Source: Saprospiraceae bacterium
GTDB taxonomy: Bacteria > Bacteroidota > Bacteroidia > Chitinophagales > Saprospiraceae
Reading direction: 5' to 3'
NCBI GenBank assembly: GCA_016715965.1
Contig: JADJXG010000001.1
Span: 1,121,501-1,185,500, forward strand
Length of the DNA: 64,000 nucleotides
Shown: piece after piece, positions 34,905 through 44,381 of the stretch
Numbering within the stretch: position 1 is the stretch's first letter
How the letters are laid out: every line of letters begins with the position of its first letter
The notes under the pieces: generated by a model
The model's database searches: none
Seen by the model: the letters and a program-made list of their open reading frames with translations, nothing else
What the model was told of the DNA's origin: nothing
Made by a program: the position numbers and the translations under genes

Positions 34905-36002
34905 ATGTCATTGAAATCGAAAGCTGTTGTGTGGATGTCAAGATGCACCATAATTACCATCCTAGTATTATTCTTGTCCGGATTTAATTGGATCCTGGCA
35001 CAACAGACAGGCGGTAGGTCTGCTTATCAATTTCTAAATCTTTCAGCTTCTGCCAGGAATACCGCCTTGGGATCTTATGCCATTTCATGGGCATCGACAG
35101 ATCCGGCTCTTGCTTATCACAATCCTTCTTTAATCCAACACTCCAATCAATATGGGCTTAGTTTTCAGCATCAGTCACTTCCCGGAGGACTTAAAAATGG
35201 ACATTTTGCCTATTGCCATGCACCATTCAAAAATGGAATTCAGCTTCAGGCAGGAGTGCATTTTCTAAATACCTCAGACATCCAGGCCAGTGATATTTTT
35301 GGCAATAACACAGGTTACTTTGGGGTAGGTGAAAATGCCTTTTATATTGGTGCCTCAAAAAAATTAAACGAGCGCATTCACTTCGGTTTGAATTTACAAT
35401 TTGTCTCTTCCAATCTGGAGATGTACAGCTCTCATGCATTGGCTTTCAACGGTGGAATTCATTATTTCAATCCTATCCAGAGGTTTGCTCTTTCATTGGT
35501 CATGAGAAATGCAGGATTTGCTTTGAATTCTTATCATCTGACCAAAGAGAATTTACCCTTTGTTGCCGAAATAGGTTTTTCCAAAAGATTAAAGCACCTT
35601 CCGTTCATTTACCACATCGGGTTTCACCATTTACACCATTACAGTGTTCGTTATGATGACCCTGCGCTCAGAAATTCCGGTAGTTTGTTTGGGACTGTAA
35701 AAGAGCCAAGTGCTTTTGCCAGAATAACCGACAATTTTTTTAGACATTTTGCCTTTGGTGGAGAGATGTTACTGGGCAAAAAGGAAATCATTGCTCTAAG
35801 AATAGGATACAACCATCTGCGCAGGAAAGAATTGGGAATCAAAGATTACAGTTCTTTTGCCGGTCTTTCTTTTGGTGCGGGCTTAAAAATTTACAAATTC
35901 AGAATTGATTATACTTATGCCATCTATCACCTTGGCGGAGGAGTGAACCAATTTGGTTTGACCACCCAAATCAACAGCTTTTTAAAACAGAAAGAGCTTT
36001 AG
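34905..36002 (+). CDS. porQ: Type IX secretion system protein PorQ
   Basis: A 365-residue outer-membrane beta-barrel of the FadL-like PorV/PorQ group. It has a signal peptide (IITILVLFLSGFNWILAQQ) and then GGRSAYQFLNLSASARNTALG and DPALAYHNPSLI, the PorQ N-terminal signature, followed by alternating beta strands to the C-terminus. PorQ works with PorU, PorV and PorZ in the attachment complex. The ATG at 34905 is preferred because the longer frame from 34848 overlaps the preceding gene. Convergent with ileS. Confidence 0.92.
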   Translation: MSLKSKAVVWMSRCTIITILVLFLSGFNWILAQQTGGRSAYQFLNLSASARNTALGSYAISWASTDPALAYHNPSLIQHSNQYGLSFQHQSLPGGLKNGHFAYCHAPFKNGIQLQAGVHFLNTSDIQASDIFGNNTGYFGVGENAFYIGASKKLNERIHFGLNLQFVSSNLEMYSSHALAFNGGIHYFNPIQRFALSLVMRNAGFALNSYHLTKENLPFVAEIGFSKRLKHLPFIYHIGFHHLHHYSVRYDDPALRNSGSLFGTVKEPSAFARITDNFFRHFAFGGEMLLGKKEIIALRIGYNHLRRKELGIKDYSSFAGLSFGAGLKIYKFRIDYTYAIYHLGGGVNQFGLTTQINSFLKQKEL

Positions 36003-36036
36003 TTTATTGAAAAAATGATTCTATGATTCAGCTCAA

Positions 36037-39000
36037 TTAACTGACGCTTAGTTCGACCCCAATCAAACTGTTGTCCTCCCATTCAAACTGATCCTTATAG
36101 TCTTTTTGCACCAGCTCAAGCTGATCAGCAAGAACTTCCTGGCATATCATCTTCTTGTGGGATTGGACTGCTTTTAGAATTTCTTCCTGTGGTTGAATCC
36201 AAATATTGATTCTGTCAGTGACTACAAAATCTTTTTGTTTTCTTAGATTTTGTATCCGATTGATCAGTTCTTTTGCATAGCCCTCCGAAAGCAATTCTTC
36301 GGTGAGCGTAATGTCCAATGCGACTGTTATCGAATCATCTGTGCCCACCAACCAACCGGGAATATCTTCTGAAACGATTTCCACATCTTCTTTCAATATT
36401 TCAAACCGCTCATTCCCAAACTCAACAACAATGGGGTGGTTGTTTTCAAGTTGAATGATCTGTTCGCGATCAAAATGATGGATTAAATCGGTTGCGGCTT
36501 TCATGTGAATACCCAATTTCTTTCCAAGTGTTCTGAAGTTTGGTTTTGCCTTCTTCACCACCATTCCAGTATCGCCACTTACATATTTAATTTCTTTGAC
36601 ATTGACTTCAGTCTTTATCAATGCTTCGACCTTTTCAAGATCCAATTGATATTCCGGGTCCAACACTGGAATTAATATTTGTTGCAGGGGCTGTCTGACC
36701 CTGATCTTCTGAGATTTTCTCAAAGACAACACCACCGAACTGATCCTTCTTGCATAATCCATTCGGCGCTCAAGATTCAGGTCAATCATTTTTTCTTCAG
36801 ATAAGCTAAGGTCTGTGAGATGAACCGATTCATGTCTTAAAGGAGTATTGAATCTAATCGCATCGGCCCTCATACTTTCTGTTAAATTTCTATACAACCA
36901 GTCCGAAAAAAATGGAGCAATGGGCGCAATTAATTGTCCACTTACCATTAGACATTCGAAAAGCGTTTCGAAAGCCGCCTGTTTGTCTTTAGAGGATTCT
37001 GCTTTCCAAAAACGTCTACGGGACAATCGGACGTACCAATTGGACAATTCATCATTGACAAATTGCTCCACAGCCCTTGCTGCCTGCGTTGGTTCGTAAT
37101 CGTCCATCGATACTGTATAGGACTTAATGAGATTCTGTAATCTTGAGATGATCCAACGATCCAATTCTGACCTTTGTGAAATTGGAATTATATCCTGTTC
37201 ATTCAATTTAAAACCATCAATGTTGGCATAAATGGCAAAAAAACTATAGGTATTGTAAAGTGTTCCAAAAAACTTATTCCTAACTTCAAGGATTCCTTCC
37301 TCGTCAAATTTCAAATTATCCCAGGGATCTGCATTACTGATCATGTACCAGCGCGTAGCATCTGTGCCGAATTTTTCCAGTGTTGCAAATGGGTCAACTG
37401 CATTGCCAAGTCGCTTGGACATTTTGTTGCCATTCTTGTCAAGCACCAATCCATTGGATACGACTGCCTTGAAAGCCACGGAATCGCTGATCATGGTGGC
37501 GATGGCGTGCAAGGTATAAAACCATCCTCTGGTTTGATCTACCCCCTCAGCAATGAAATCAGCAGGAAACAGGCCTTCCAGTGAATGGATTGAAAATGGG
37601 TAGTGGTATTGTGCATAAGGCATTGCACCACTGTCAAACCAAACGTCGATTAAATCAGATTCTCTGATTAGTTTTTGTTGGGTGTTATTATCCCAAAGGA
37701 AAATCTCATCAATGTAGGGTCTGTGTAAATCTTTAGGCAAGGTTTGCTCAAGTCCCAATGCTTGATTGGCCAGACTAATTTCTGCTTCAAGTTCCTTCAT
37801 TGAACCAATGCATTTTTGTACCATCCCATCTTCAGATCTCCAAATTGGCAGAGGTACTCCCCAATATCTGCTTCTTGATAAATTCCAATCCTGTAAATTT
37901 TCCAACCAATTGCCAAAGCGTCCGGTACCGGTGGACTCAGGTTTCCAGCGTATGGTTTTGTTGAGTTCAATCAAGCGATCTTTTACTGCGGTCACCTTAA
38001 TAAACCAAGAGTCGAGTGGATAATACAAGATGGGTTTATCTGTGCGCCAGCAATGTGGATAGTTGTGTGCGTATTTTTGAGACTGCAGTAATTTACCTTC
38101 CTTTTTAAGTTTGATGACGATTCTATCGTCTACCGACAAGTATTTGTCGGTACCCATTCTTTGTTTTTCAGACTCCTTTTGCGCCGGAGACAGATAATCC
38201 TCTTTCACATATTCTCCTTCAAAGTCTCTTACTTCATGGGTAAATTTTCCTTGTTTGTCCACTAGAGTCAAGGAACCTACTCCATTTTTTCGGGCAACAC
38301 GCATGTCATCCGAACCAAATGAAGGAGCAATGTGGACAATTCCTGTGCCATCTTCCGTACTGACAAAATCACCCAACAGTACCCTCCAAGCATCCCCATC
38401 TTCTGGCCTTGCGTAATCAAAAAGCGGTTGATAACGCAAACCTTCAAGGAGCGCTCCACTCAAATCGCTATACAAAATCTGATAGGGTATATTTTTATCT
38501 TCAGCTGGAAGCAGCGGCAGCTCGTTTCGTTGATTTTCGGGTTTCAGCCACTTGGAGACCAAGTCAGTGGCTAAAACAATTCTTATCCGTTCTCGCGTAT
38601 AGGGATTGTACGTATCGATTAGGCTGTACAAGATTTTTTCTCCCACCGCAAGTGCTGTATTGCTGGGAAGAGTCCATGGGGTAGTGGTCCAGGCAGCAAT
38701 CATGGTTTTCTCCTTTCCAAAGATTTTGAATTGAGTACTGTCCATGGATTCAGGGAGTATTTCAAACAAAGCAACCGCCGAAACATCTTTTACCTCCTTG
38801 TAAGCGCCGGGCATGTTGAGTTCGTGTGAACTGAGTCCTGTGCCTGCAGCCGGAGAATAAGGCTGTATGGTAAAGCCCTTGTAGAGCAAACCCTTTTGAT
38901 AAATCTGGCTCAACAGGTACCAAACCGATTCGATGTATTCATTTTCAAAAGTGATATAAGGATTTTGAAGATCCACCCAATAGCCCATTTTGTGGGTAAT

Positions 39001-39396
39001 GTTGTCCCATTCCAGTTTGTAACGCATTACCGTCTCCCTGCATTTATGGTTGTATTCGTCAATGGAAATTTTATGGCCAATGTCTTCCTTGGTAATCCCC
39101 AATTCCTTTTCAACACTGAGCTCAATTGGTAAACCATGTGTGTCCCATCCTCCTTTGCGAACGACTTTTTTGCCCTTTAGGGTCTGGTAGCGGCAAAACA
39201 AATCTTTCACAGCTCTTGCCATCACATGGTGAATGCCGGGCTTTCCATTGGCAGAAGGCGGCCCTTCGTAAAATACAAAACTGGTTTGACCTTCTCTGTT
39301 TTCGATACTTTTTTCAAAAATGCGATGATCCTCCCAAAATTTCAATATTTCCTGGTCAATCTCCGGTAAATTCAATCCTTTTGTTTCACGATACAT
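36037..39396 (-). CDS. ileS: Isoleucine--tRNA ligase
   Basis: A 1119-residue class I aminoacyl-tRNA synthetase of the long, non-E. coli type typical of Bacteroidota. The HIGH-equivalent is NGKPGIHHVMARAVKD, the editing region includes TTPWTLPSNTALAVG, DGTGIVHIAPSFG lies in the CP1 domain, and the second signature is NKMSKRLGNAVDPF. The anticodon-binding and C-terminal domains follow. Its promoter box TATTTTTG (39426-39419) is 22 nt upstream of the ATG. Single gene, convergent with porQ. Confidence 0.97.
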   Translation of the reverse strand: MYRETKGLNLPEIDQEILKFWEDHRIFEKSIENREGQTSFVFYEGPPSANGKPGIHHVMARAVKDLFCRYQTLKGKKVVRKGGWDTHGLPIELSVEKELGITKEDIGHKISIDEYNHKCRETVMRYKLEWDNITHKMGYWVDLQNPYITFENEYIESVWYLLSQIYQKGLLYKGFTIQPYSPAAGTGLSSHELNMPGAYKEVKDVSAVALFEILPESMDSTQFKIFGKEKTMIAAWTTTPWTLPSNTALAVGEKILYSLIDTYNPYTRERIRIVLATDLVSKWLKPENQRNELPLLPAEDKNIPYQILYSDLSGALLEGLRYQPLFDYARPEDGDAWRVLLGDFVSTEDGTGIVHIAPSFGSDDMRVARKNGVGSLTLVDKQGKFTHEVRDFEGEYVKEDYLSPAQKESEKQRMGTDKYLSVDDRIVIKLKKEGKLLQSQKYAHNYPHCWRTDKPILYYPLDSWFIKVTAVKDRLIELNKTIRWKPESTGTGRFGNWLENLQDWNLSRSRYWGVPLPIWRSEDGMVQKCIGSMKELEAEISLANQALGLEQTLPKDLHRPYIDEIFLWDNNTQQKLIRESDLIDVWFDSGAMPYAQYHYPFSIHSLEGLFPADFIAEGVDQTRGWFYTLHAIATMISDSVAFKAVVSNGLVLDKNGNKMSKRLGNAVDPFATLEKFGTDATRWYMISNADPWDNLKFDEEGILEVRNKFFGTLYNTYSFFAIYANIDGFKLNEQDIIPISQRSELDRWIISRLQNLIKSYTVSMDDYEPTQAARAVEQFVNDELSNWYVRLSRRRFWKAESSKDKQAAFETLFECLMVSGQLIAPIAPFFSDWLYRNLTESMRADAIRFNTPLRHESVHLTDLSLSEEKMIDLNLERRMDYARRISSVVLSLRKSQKIRVRQPLQQILIPVLDPEYQLDLEKVEALIKTEVNVKEIKYVSGDTGMVVKKAKPNFRTLGKKLGIHMKAATDLIHHFDREQIIQLENNHPIVVEFGNERFEILKEDVEIVSEDIPGWLVGTDDSITVALDITLTEELLSEGYAKELINRIQNLRKQKDFVVTDRINIWIQPQEEILKAVQSHKKMICQEVLADQLELVQKDYKDQFEWEDNSLIGVELSVS

Positions 39397-39418
39397 CTCT
39401 AAAATAAAATAGTGGCCG

Positions 39419-39426
39419 CAAAAATA
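39419..39426 (-). promoter_or_regulatory. Bacteroidota -7 box for ileS
   Basis: Reverse-strand TATTTTTG matches TAnnTTTG, 22 nt upstream of the ileS ATG at 39396. No T-box or other leader element is visible. Confidence 0.45.
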
Positions 39427-39520
39427 AGATATTTAGGTGTACCAGACAGATGAATAGAATTTGCTTTAAACCTCATTTAGAATTCTTTGTATTTTAGGTC
39501 CCCAGATCCTTTTGTGTGAA

Positions 39521-40387
39521 ATGAGCCAGTTTTTTCCCATTCATTTTTTAATCAACCCCAAAGCAGGAAAGGCTTGGTCCAAAGTGGAGCAAAAATGGCT
39601 TGAGGAATATTGCCGATTGCACCGGTACTCCTTCTATCTGACGAAGTCCAAGGCTGATTTGATCCAAATATGTGATCAAATTATGGTCTCTTCGCAAACT
39701 CAAATACTTGTTGCTGTTGGCGGCGACGGTACGGTACATGACATTGCGACTAAAATTCATAGCACCCACCACATTTTGGGTATTGTCCCAATGGGTTCAG
39801 GAAATGGACTTGCAGGGCATTTGGGGATTCCAATCGGATTAGAAAAATCTGTACTTCAATTGACCAAGGGAAAAATACATTCGATGGATTTATTGGAAAT
39901 CAACCACAATATTTGTTGCAATACTTCAGGATTCGGCTTAAACGGATGGGTTGCAAGAAAGTTTGGTAAAAAAGGGGGTCGTGGATTGTTCAACTACCTA
40001 CGTTTGGGTCTTGTGGGTTTCTTCCGGCAGACTTCTTTCCAGGTTCGTTTTGAAAATCAGGTGTACCGCAAGCTGTTAAGCTTTGAGATCGCCAACTCAT
40101 CCCAATTGGGCAATGGAGTTAATCTTTCACCCTCATCCAACAGCTCAGATGGAAAGTCCGAATTGGTCTTTCTAACAACTCCATCTCTTTGGGATGTGCC
40201 TTGGATTATTTTTGCAGCCTTTACAAAAAAATTACACCAATCTAAATACATTTGCATTGTCGATGCTACCTTTGGCATTCTTGAAATGAATAAGTTGGTA
40301 GATTGGCATATTGATGGAGAATATATGGGTCAAACTGATCGTTTAGAATTTAAAGTGTTGCCCAAAGCATTGCGTATAATCAGCTAA
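39521..40387 (+). CDS. Diacylglycerol kinase-family lipid kinase
   Basis: A 288-residue soluble kinase of the DagK/YegS/LCB5 family. It has LINPKAGKAWSKVEQ at the N-terminus, the nucleotide motif VGGDGTVHDIATKI (about residues 68-81), and MGSGNGLAGHLGIP. The C-terminal domain ends DGEYMGQTDRLEFKVLPKALRII. It likely phosphorylates a lipid alcohol such as diacylglycerol or a sphingoid base; members of this phylum often make sphingolipids, so the substrate is open. The start is ATG 39521 rather than TTG 39512. Confidence 0.9.
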   Translation: MSQFFPIHFLINPKAGKAWSKVEQKWLEEYCRLHRYSFYLTKSKADLIQICDQIMVSSQTQILVAVGGDGTVHDIATKIHSTHHILGIVPMGSGNGLAGHLGIPIGLEKSVLQLTKGKIHSMDLLEINHNICCNTSGFGLNGWVARKFGKKGGRGLFNYLRLGLVGFFRQTSFQVRFENQVYRKLLSFEIANSSQLGNGVNLSPSSNSSDGKSELVFLTTPSLWDVPWIIFAAFTKKLHQSKYICIVDATFGILEMNKLVDWHIDGEYMGQTDRLEFKVLPKALRIIS

Positions 40388-40397
40388 AATTGTAAAT

Positions 40398-40808
40398 ATG
40401 AAGAAGATAAAATTATTGACTTTAACTTCAGCGATGTTTTTGATGTTGATCTCAATTTTGAGTTGTAGCGATGACCACTCTGATCCACCGGATACTTCAT
40501 TGCCTGTTGTTACTATTTCTGCTCCCGGTGAAAATTCTTTCACTGACATGGGAGACAATCTCGAAATCAGGGCTAGCATTACAGACAATAATCTGGGCGA
40601 TATCAAAATGCAAATTAAATCTGCCACTGACAGTGTGCTTTTCGACAAAGTGTACAATGCCCATGAGAAAAGCAATTTTGCAATAAATGAAACTTGGACG
40701 GTCCCACGATTGGGAACAATACCGACTGAAATAAGCATTCATATTTCAGCGGAAGATCATGCAAAAAACAAGGGTGTTGCAAGTCGTATTGTTTCTGTTT
40801 TTCCATAA
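40398..40808 (+). CDS. DUF4625 family lipoprotein
   Basis: A 136-residue lipoprotein: signal peptide with lipobox LISILSC, then an Ig-like beta-sandwich of about 110 residues (LPVVTISAPGENSFTDMGD, EIRASITDNNLGDIKM). This is the pattern of DUF4625, a Bacteroidota family of small Ig-like lipoproteins of unknown role. It lies 10 nt after the lipid kinase and 15 nt before ddl, so the three may form an operon. Confidence 0.75.
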   Translation: MKKIKLLTLTSAMFLMLISILSCSDDHSDPPDTSLPVVTISAPGENSFTDMGDNLEIRASITDNNLGDIKMQIKSATDSVLFDKVYNAHEKSNFAINETWTVPRLGTIPTEISIHISAEDHAKNKGVASRIVSVFP

Positions 40809-40823
40809 TTGGCAATTCTTCCG

Positions 40824-41900
40824 GTGAAAAAAATCAATCTTGGTATTCTATTTGGTGGTAAAAGCGCAGAGCATGAAATTTCTCTTCGATCTGCCGAATC
40901 CATGCTCAAAGCTGTCAATAGGGAAAAGTACAACATCTACCTAATCGGCGTATCCCGCGAAGGTAAATGGTATCTGAGTAAAGAAATCACATCTCCATCA
41001 GCTACTCTGAATTCTGGTCAAATAGAAATTGTTCTAAAAAAAGAATCAGAGGGATCTACAATGGTAGCAGCCGATGACAGCAAAAGTCTTATGATGCTAG
41101 AAGTAGTCTTTCCCATTATGCATGGCACTTATGGCGAGGATGGAACCATTCAGGGATTCTTAAAAGCATTGGATCTTCCTTTTGTTGGGGTTGATCTGAT
41201 GGCAGCATCCGTTGGTATGGACAAGGACATGGCCAAAAGAATCTGGCGTGATGCGGGCTTGCCAATCGCTCGCTACCACTGCATCCGCAGGGCTGAAAAA
41301 CATCAAATCGATTGTACTTCCATCTGTAAAGATTTGGGTTTTCCCCTTTTTGTAAAACCTGCCAATGCGGGTTCATCTGTTGGCGTCCGGAAGGTAAGTA
41401 AAGAGGAAGATTTGGCAGAGGCCATTGACTTTGCCCTTGAATTTGACCACAAAGTCTTGGTGGAAGAGGCCATACCGGGAATAGAAATCGAATGTGCCAT
41501 CTTGGGAAATGAATACCCACGTGCCTCAGCACTTGGCGAGATTATTCCACAATCTGATTTTTACTCTTATGAAGCCAAATATCTGGATGATCATGGAGCA
41601 ATTCTAAGAATTCCCGCAAACGTGAAAGAGGAGCTTGCCAAAAAAATTCAAATGGCGGCCATTCTTGCTTTTCAAAGTATTGGTGCGGAAGGTTTATCAA
41701 GGGTTGATTTTTTTCTGAAACCCGATGGCGACTTTGTCATCAATGAAATTAACACCATGCCTGGTTTTACTGAAATCAGCATGTATCCCAAACTTTGGGA
41801 ATTTTCCGGAATACCATATTCTTCACTCATCGATCAGCTCATCGATCTTGCCATTGAAAGGCATAGCAGGGATAAAAAATTAAAGACGAGTTTTAAGTGA
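40824..41900 (+). CDS. ddl: D-alanine--D-alanine ligase
   Basis: A 358-residue ATP-grasp ligase that makes D-Ala-D-Ala for peptidoglycan. Visible: INLGILFGGKSAEHEISLRSA, HGTYGEDGTIQGFL, DKDMAKRIWRDAGLP, FVKPANAGSSVGVRKV and the metal/product end FVINEINTMPGFTEISMYPKL. The GTG at 40824 starts the conserved N-terminus; TTG at 40809 is the only alternative upstream. Convergent with the M48 protease gene. Confidence 0.95.
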   Translation: MKKINLGILFGGKSAEHEISLRSAESMLKAVNREKYNIYLIGVSREGKWYLSKEITSPSATLNSGQIEIVLKKESEGSTMVAADDSKSLMMLEVVFPIMHGTYGEDGTIQGFLKALDLPFVGVDLMAASVGMDKDMAKRIWRDAGLPIARYHCIRRAEKHQIDCTSICKDLGFPLFVKPANAGSSVGVRKVSKEEDLAEAIDFALEFDHKVLVEEAIPGIEIECAILGNEYPRASALGEIIPQSDFYSYEAKYLDDHGAILRIPANVKEELAKKIQMAAILAFQSIGAEGLSRVDFFLKPDGDFVINEINTMPGFTEISMYPKLWEFSGIPYSSLIDQLIDLAIERHSRDKKLKTSFK

Positions 41901-41921
41901 ATAATTTTTCTTAAGCTTTGC

Positions 41922-43388
41922 TTATTTGGTGATTGTTTTCAAAAGAGTGCCTTGAGTTACAACATCCGTCAACATTCTGCCATTTAAAATAGACAATTCA
42001 TCGTATCTTTTGGTATCCTGATTAAATTGTGTAAAAGCTTCTTTGAGGGTCATTTGTTTTGGGACAGTTTTGATGGTAATTCTCTCAGGCTTTACATTCA
42101 GTTTGGCGGGATCTGTCAACGATTTAAATCCGTTCATGGTCTTGCTAAATGCAGGATCATAATTGTTGAAATCATTCAATGCAGAAACCCCTGTAATGTT
42201 ATAAATAAGATTATTGTACTGAATCAAAGTAGTAGCTACTCTAAGGGTATTGGCAGCTAGTTCCTGGGGGGTGGCAGCCTGCTCAGGTACCAAATCTGCA
42301 AGTACATACATCGCTTGTAATCCGTTAACAGAAATGCGATCCTGGCGCAGTGCTTTTAATTTGTAGTGGTTGATATGTGCAGCAGCCGCAGAACTTAGAT
42401 CTTTCTCTGCTGCCAGGGACAAAACCATAATCGCTTTCTGATCCTTGGTTGAAAACTGTACCTTGGAAGGTGAATTTTCATAGGCCCAATTGGCTGGGGT
42501 AGGAAATTGAAATTTTAATTCCGGGTGATAAAACACATCACCTTCTTTGAAACCCTGTTTTGGATCTTTCCCATAAATCATTCCTTCCAATCTCTTGAGG
42601 TAACTATTGGTTTCTACTTTAGTCGCTTGTGGAAATTCCACTTTCTTATCAGCAGCCATGGCTTTGACTTTGTTAAAACGGTCTCCCGGATCCGGATGTG
42701 TGCTCATAAAAGATGGAATCCTCGCCCCGGCAGCGTCGGACAAACGACCCAATGTTTTAAAAAAATCAGCCATGTGGGAAGCATCATAACCAACCTTGGT
42801 TGAATATTCAACTCCAAGTTTATCCGATTGAGATTCATTGTCTCTGCTAAATTTTAAAAACATCAATTGTACACCAGTATTTGCAAGATCAGAAAACTCT
42901 CTGAATTTTGGAGAGAGTACCATTCCGGCAACAAGTCCAATTTGTGCCAGTGTTTGTTTGGTGTATTGTTCGTTGGCATGTCTTGCTGTCACATGACCAA
43001 TTTCATGTCCCATCACACCCATCAATTGAGCTTCGCTGTTAAAATGTGCCAAAATCCCTCTTGTAAAATAAATATAACCACCTGGTACTGCAAAAGCATT
43101 TACCACTTCAGAATCAATGACCCTAAATTGAAATCCCAGGCTGGGTCTGTGTGAAATCCGAGCCATGGATTCTCCCTTTTCTCTTAGGTAGCGCTGCCAA
43201 GTAGAATCTGCGTACATACCGAATTCAGCTTGGATTTGTGGATCATACTCCAATCCCATTGATTTTTCCTGAGATTCGGACATAAAGCTCAGTTCTTTCT
43301 TTCCTGTGACAGGATTTCTTGAGCAACCGATTAATAAAATCATCAAGCCAATGGCAAGACCTATGTTTCTTAAAAAATAATTGGGCAT
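41922..43388 (-). CDS. M48 family metalloprotease lipoprotein
   Basis: A 488-residue zinc peptidase with a lipoprotein signal (GLMILLIGCSRNPVTGKKEL), an M48/Ste24p-like catalytic domain with HEIGHVTARHANE and the third ligand in ESQSDKLGVEY, and a C-terminal half (about 280-488) without protease motifs. The N-terminal NPVTGK is typical of BepA/LoiP-like periplasmic proteases that clear misassembled outer-membrane proteins. It follows the anti-sigma gene on the same strand (53 nt), so it may be a target of the sigma system (inference). Confidence 0.9.
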   Translation of the reverse strand: MPNYFLRNIGLAIGLMILLIGCSRNPVTGKKELSFMSESQEKSMGLEYDPQIQAEFGMYADSTWQRYLREKGESMARISHRPSLGFQFRVIDSEVVNAFAVPGGYIYFTRGILAHFNSEAQLMGVMGHEIGHVTARHANEQYTKQTLAQIGLVAGMVLSPKFREFSDLANTGVQLMFLKFSRDNESQSDKLGVEYSTKVGYDASHMADFFKTLGRLSDAAGARIPSFMSTHPDPGDRFNKVKAMAADKKVEFPQATKVETNSYLKRLEGMIYGKDPKQGFKEGDVFYHPELKFQFPTPANWAYENSPSKVQFSTKDQKAIMVLSLAAEKDLSSAAAAHINHYKLKALRQDRISVNGLQAMYVLADLVPEQAATPQELAANTLRVATTLIQYNNLIYNITGVSALNDFNNYDPAFSKTMNGFKSLTDPAKLNVKPERITIKTVPKQMTLKEAFTQFNQDTKRYDELSILNGRMLTDVVTQGTLLKTITK

Positions 43389-43441
43389 TTTTCTTTTTTA
43401 AAATTTATTACTAATCTTTTATAGACACTGGATCAAAAAAT

Positions 43442-43672
43442 CTACCCAGGTAACTTGTTTCGGAGTTTATCTAAGAATCCTTCTGACAAGTGGGGGCTTC
43501 TGATGTTTTCCTTAAGTCTTGATCGGATAATTCTTTCGTGAAGAAGTTCATTTCGAAGATCAGCATTGGATTTCACTTGTTCTAAAAATTGTGTCTGATC
43601 TTCAGGTTTCATTTCATGATCTAAAAAAGAATTAATCTTATTTCTTATCTCGATCGGCGCAAGCTTATCCAT
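43442..43672 (-). CDS. Small putative anti-sigma factor
   Basis: A 76-residue soluble, charged, helical protein. Its N-terminal IRNKINSFLDHEMKPEDQTQFLEQV resembles the opening helices of zinc-less anti-sigma (RskA/FecR-type) domains, and it sits 46 nt after an ECF sigma gene on the same strand, the classical position. It lacks a membrane segment and the HxxxCxxC motif, so if it is an anti-sigma factor it acts in the cytosol or is a shortened type. Confidence 0.6.
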   Translation of the reverse strand: MDKLAPIEIRNKINSFLDHEMKPEDQTQFLEQVKSNADLRNELLHERIIRSRLKENIRSPHLSEGFLDKLRNKLPG

Positions 43673-43718
43673 ACGGTATTTTTAAATTTACTTTAATGAA
43701 TTTATTTATTCCTACCAA

Positions 43719-44324
43719 TTATTCGGTCTCTCCATGTTCACTTCTCTTATCTTTTATGCCCAAAGTAACAGCATAATTTTTTAATTTATCTTTCAGCATA
43801 TTTCTTGCTCTAAATAATCTGCTTCGAACTGTACCCACCGGAATGTCTAAAATTTTAGCAATTTCTTGATAAGAAAAGTCTTCAATATCACACAGCAATA
43901 TAATGGTTTTGAATTCTTCCGGAATAGAATGCAAAGCCTCAGTGACCTCATCCCCCATGATTTGATCAAATAACTCTTCCCTTAAATCATCATAGCTTAC
44001 AACAGCGTGATCCTCACCTTCGTGAAAAGCGGCTGAATCTTCATAATCAACTTGTCTGGGACGACGGTTCTTCTTCCTGAACTCGTTGATATAGACGTTT
44101 TTCAGTATCTTAAACAACCAGGCTTTTGCATTGGTTCCCTCTCCATAATGATCCAGGTATTTGTAAGCTTTGATATAGGTCTCTTGCACCAGGTCTTCAG
44201 CATCTTCCTCATTGTAGGTCATATGGTAGGCAAAAGAGTGCAATGCCTCCAAATGGGGTAAAAGTTCCTGATCAAATTTCTCCTGGCGCGTCATTTTCCG
44301 ATATTCGTTCACTATTTGACTCAA
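43719..44324 (-). CDS. ECF RNA polymerase sigma factor
   Basis: A 201-residue sigma-70-family factor. Region 2 is present (SFAYHMTYNEEDAEDLVQET and AWLFKILKNVYINEFRKKNR), as is region 4 (IPEEFKTIILLCDIEDFSYQ, then IAKILDIPVGTVRSRLFRAR). No region 1.1 or 3, as expected for group 4. The ATG at 44324 is the first in frame; ATG 44291 (after the first 11 residues) would also work. The small downstream gene is a candidate anti-sigma factor. Confidence 0.93.
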   Translation of the reverse strand: MSQIVNEYRKMTRQEKFDQELLPHLEALHSFAYHMTYNEEDAEDLVQETYIKAYKYLDHYGEGTNAKAWLFKILKNVYINEFRKKNRRPRQVDYEDSAAFHEGEDHAVVSYDDLREELFDQIMGDEVTEALHSIPEEFKTIILLCDIEDFSYQEIAKILDIPVGTVRSRLFRARNMLKDKLKNYAVTLGIKDKRSEHGETE

Positions 44325-44381
44325 TGAGAACCAATTACAACTGTTTGGGTTTAAAGATTTGATAAATCAAAAGAAATAATT

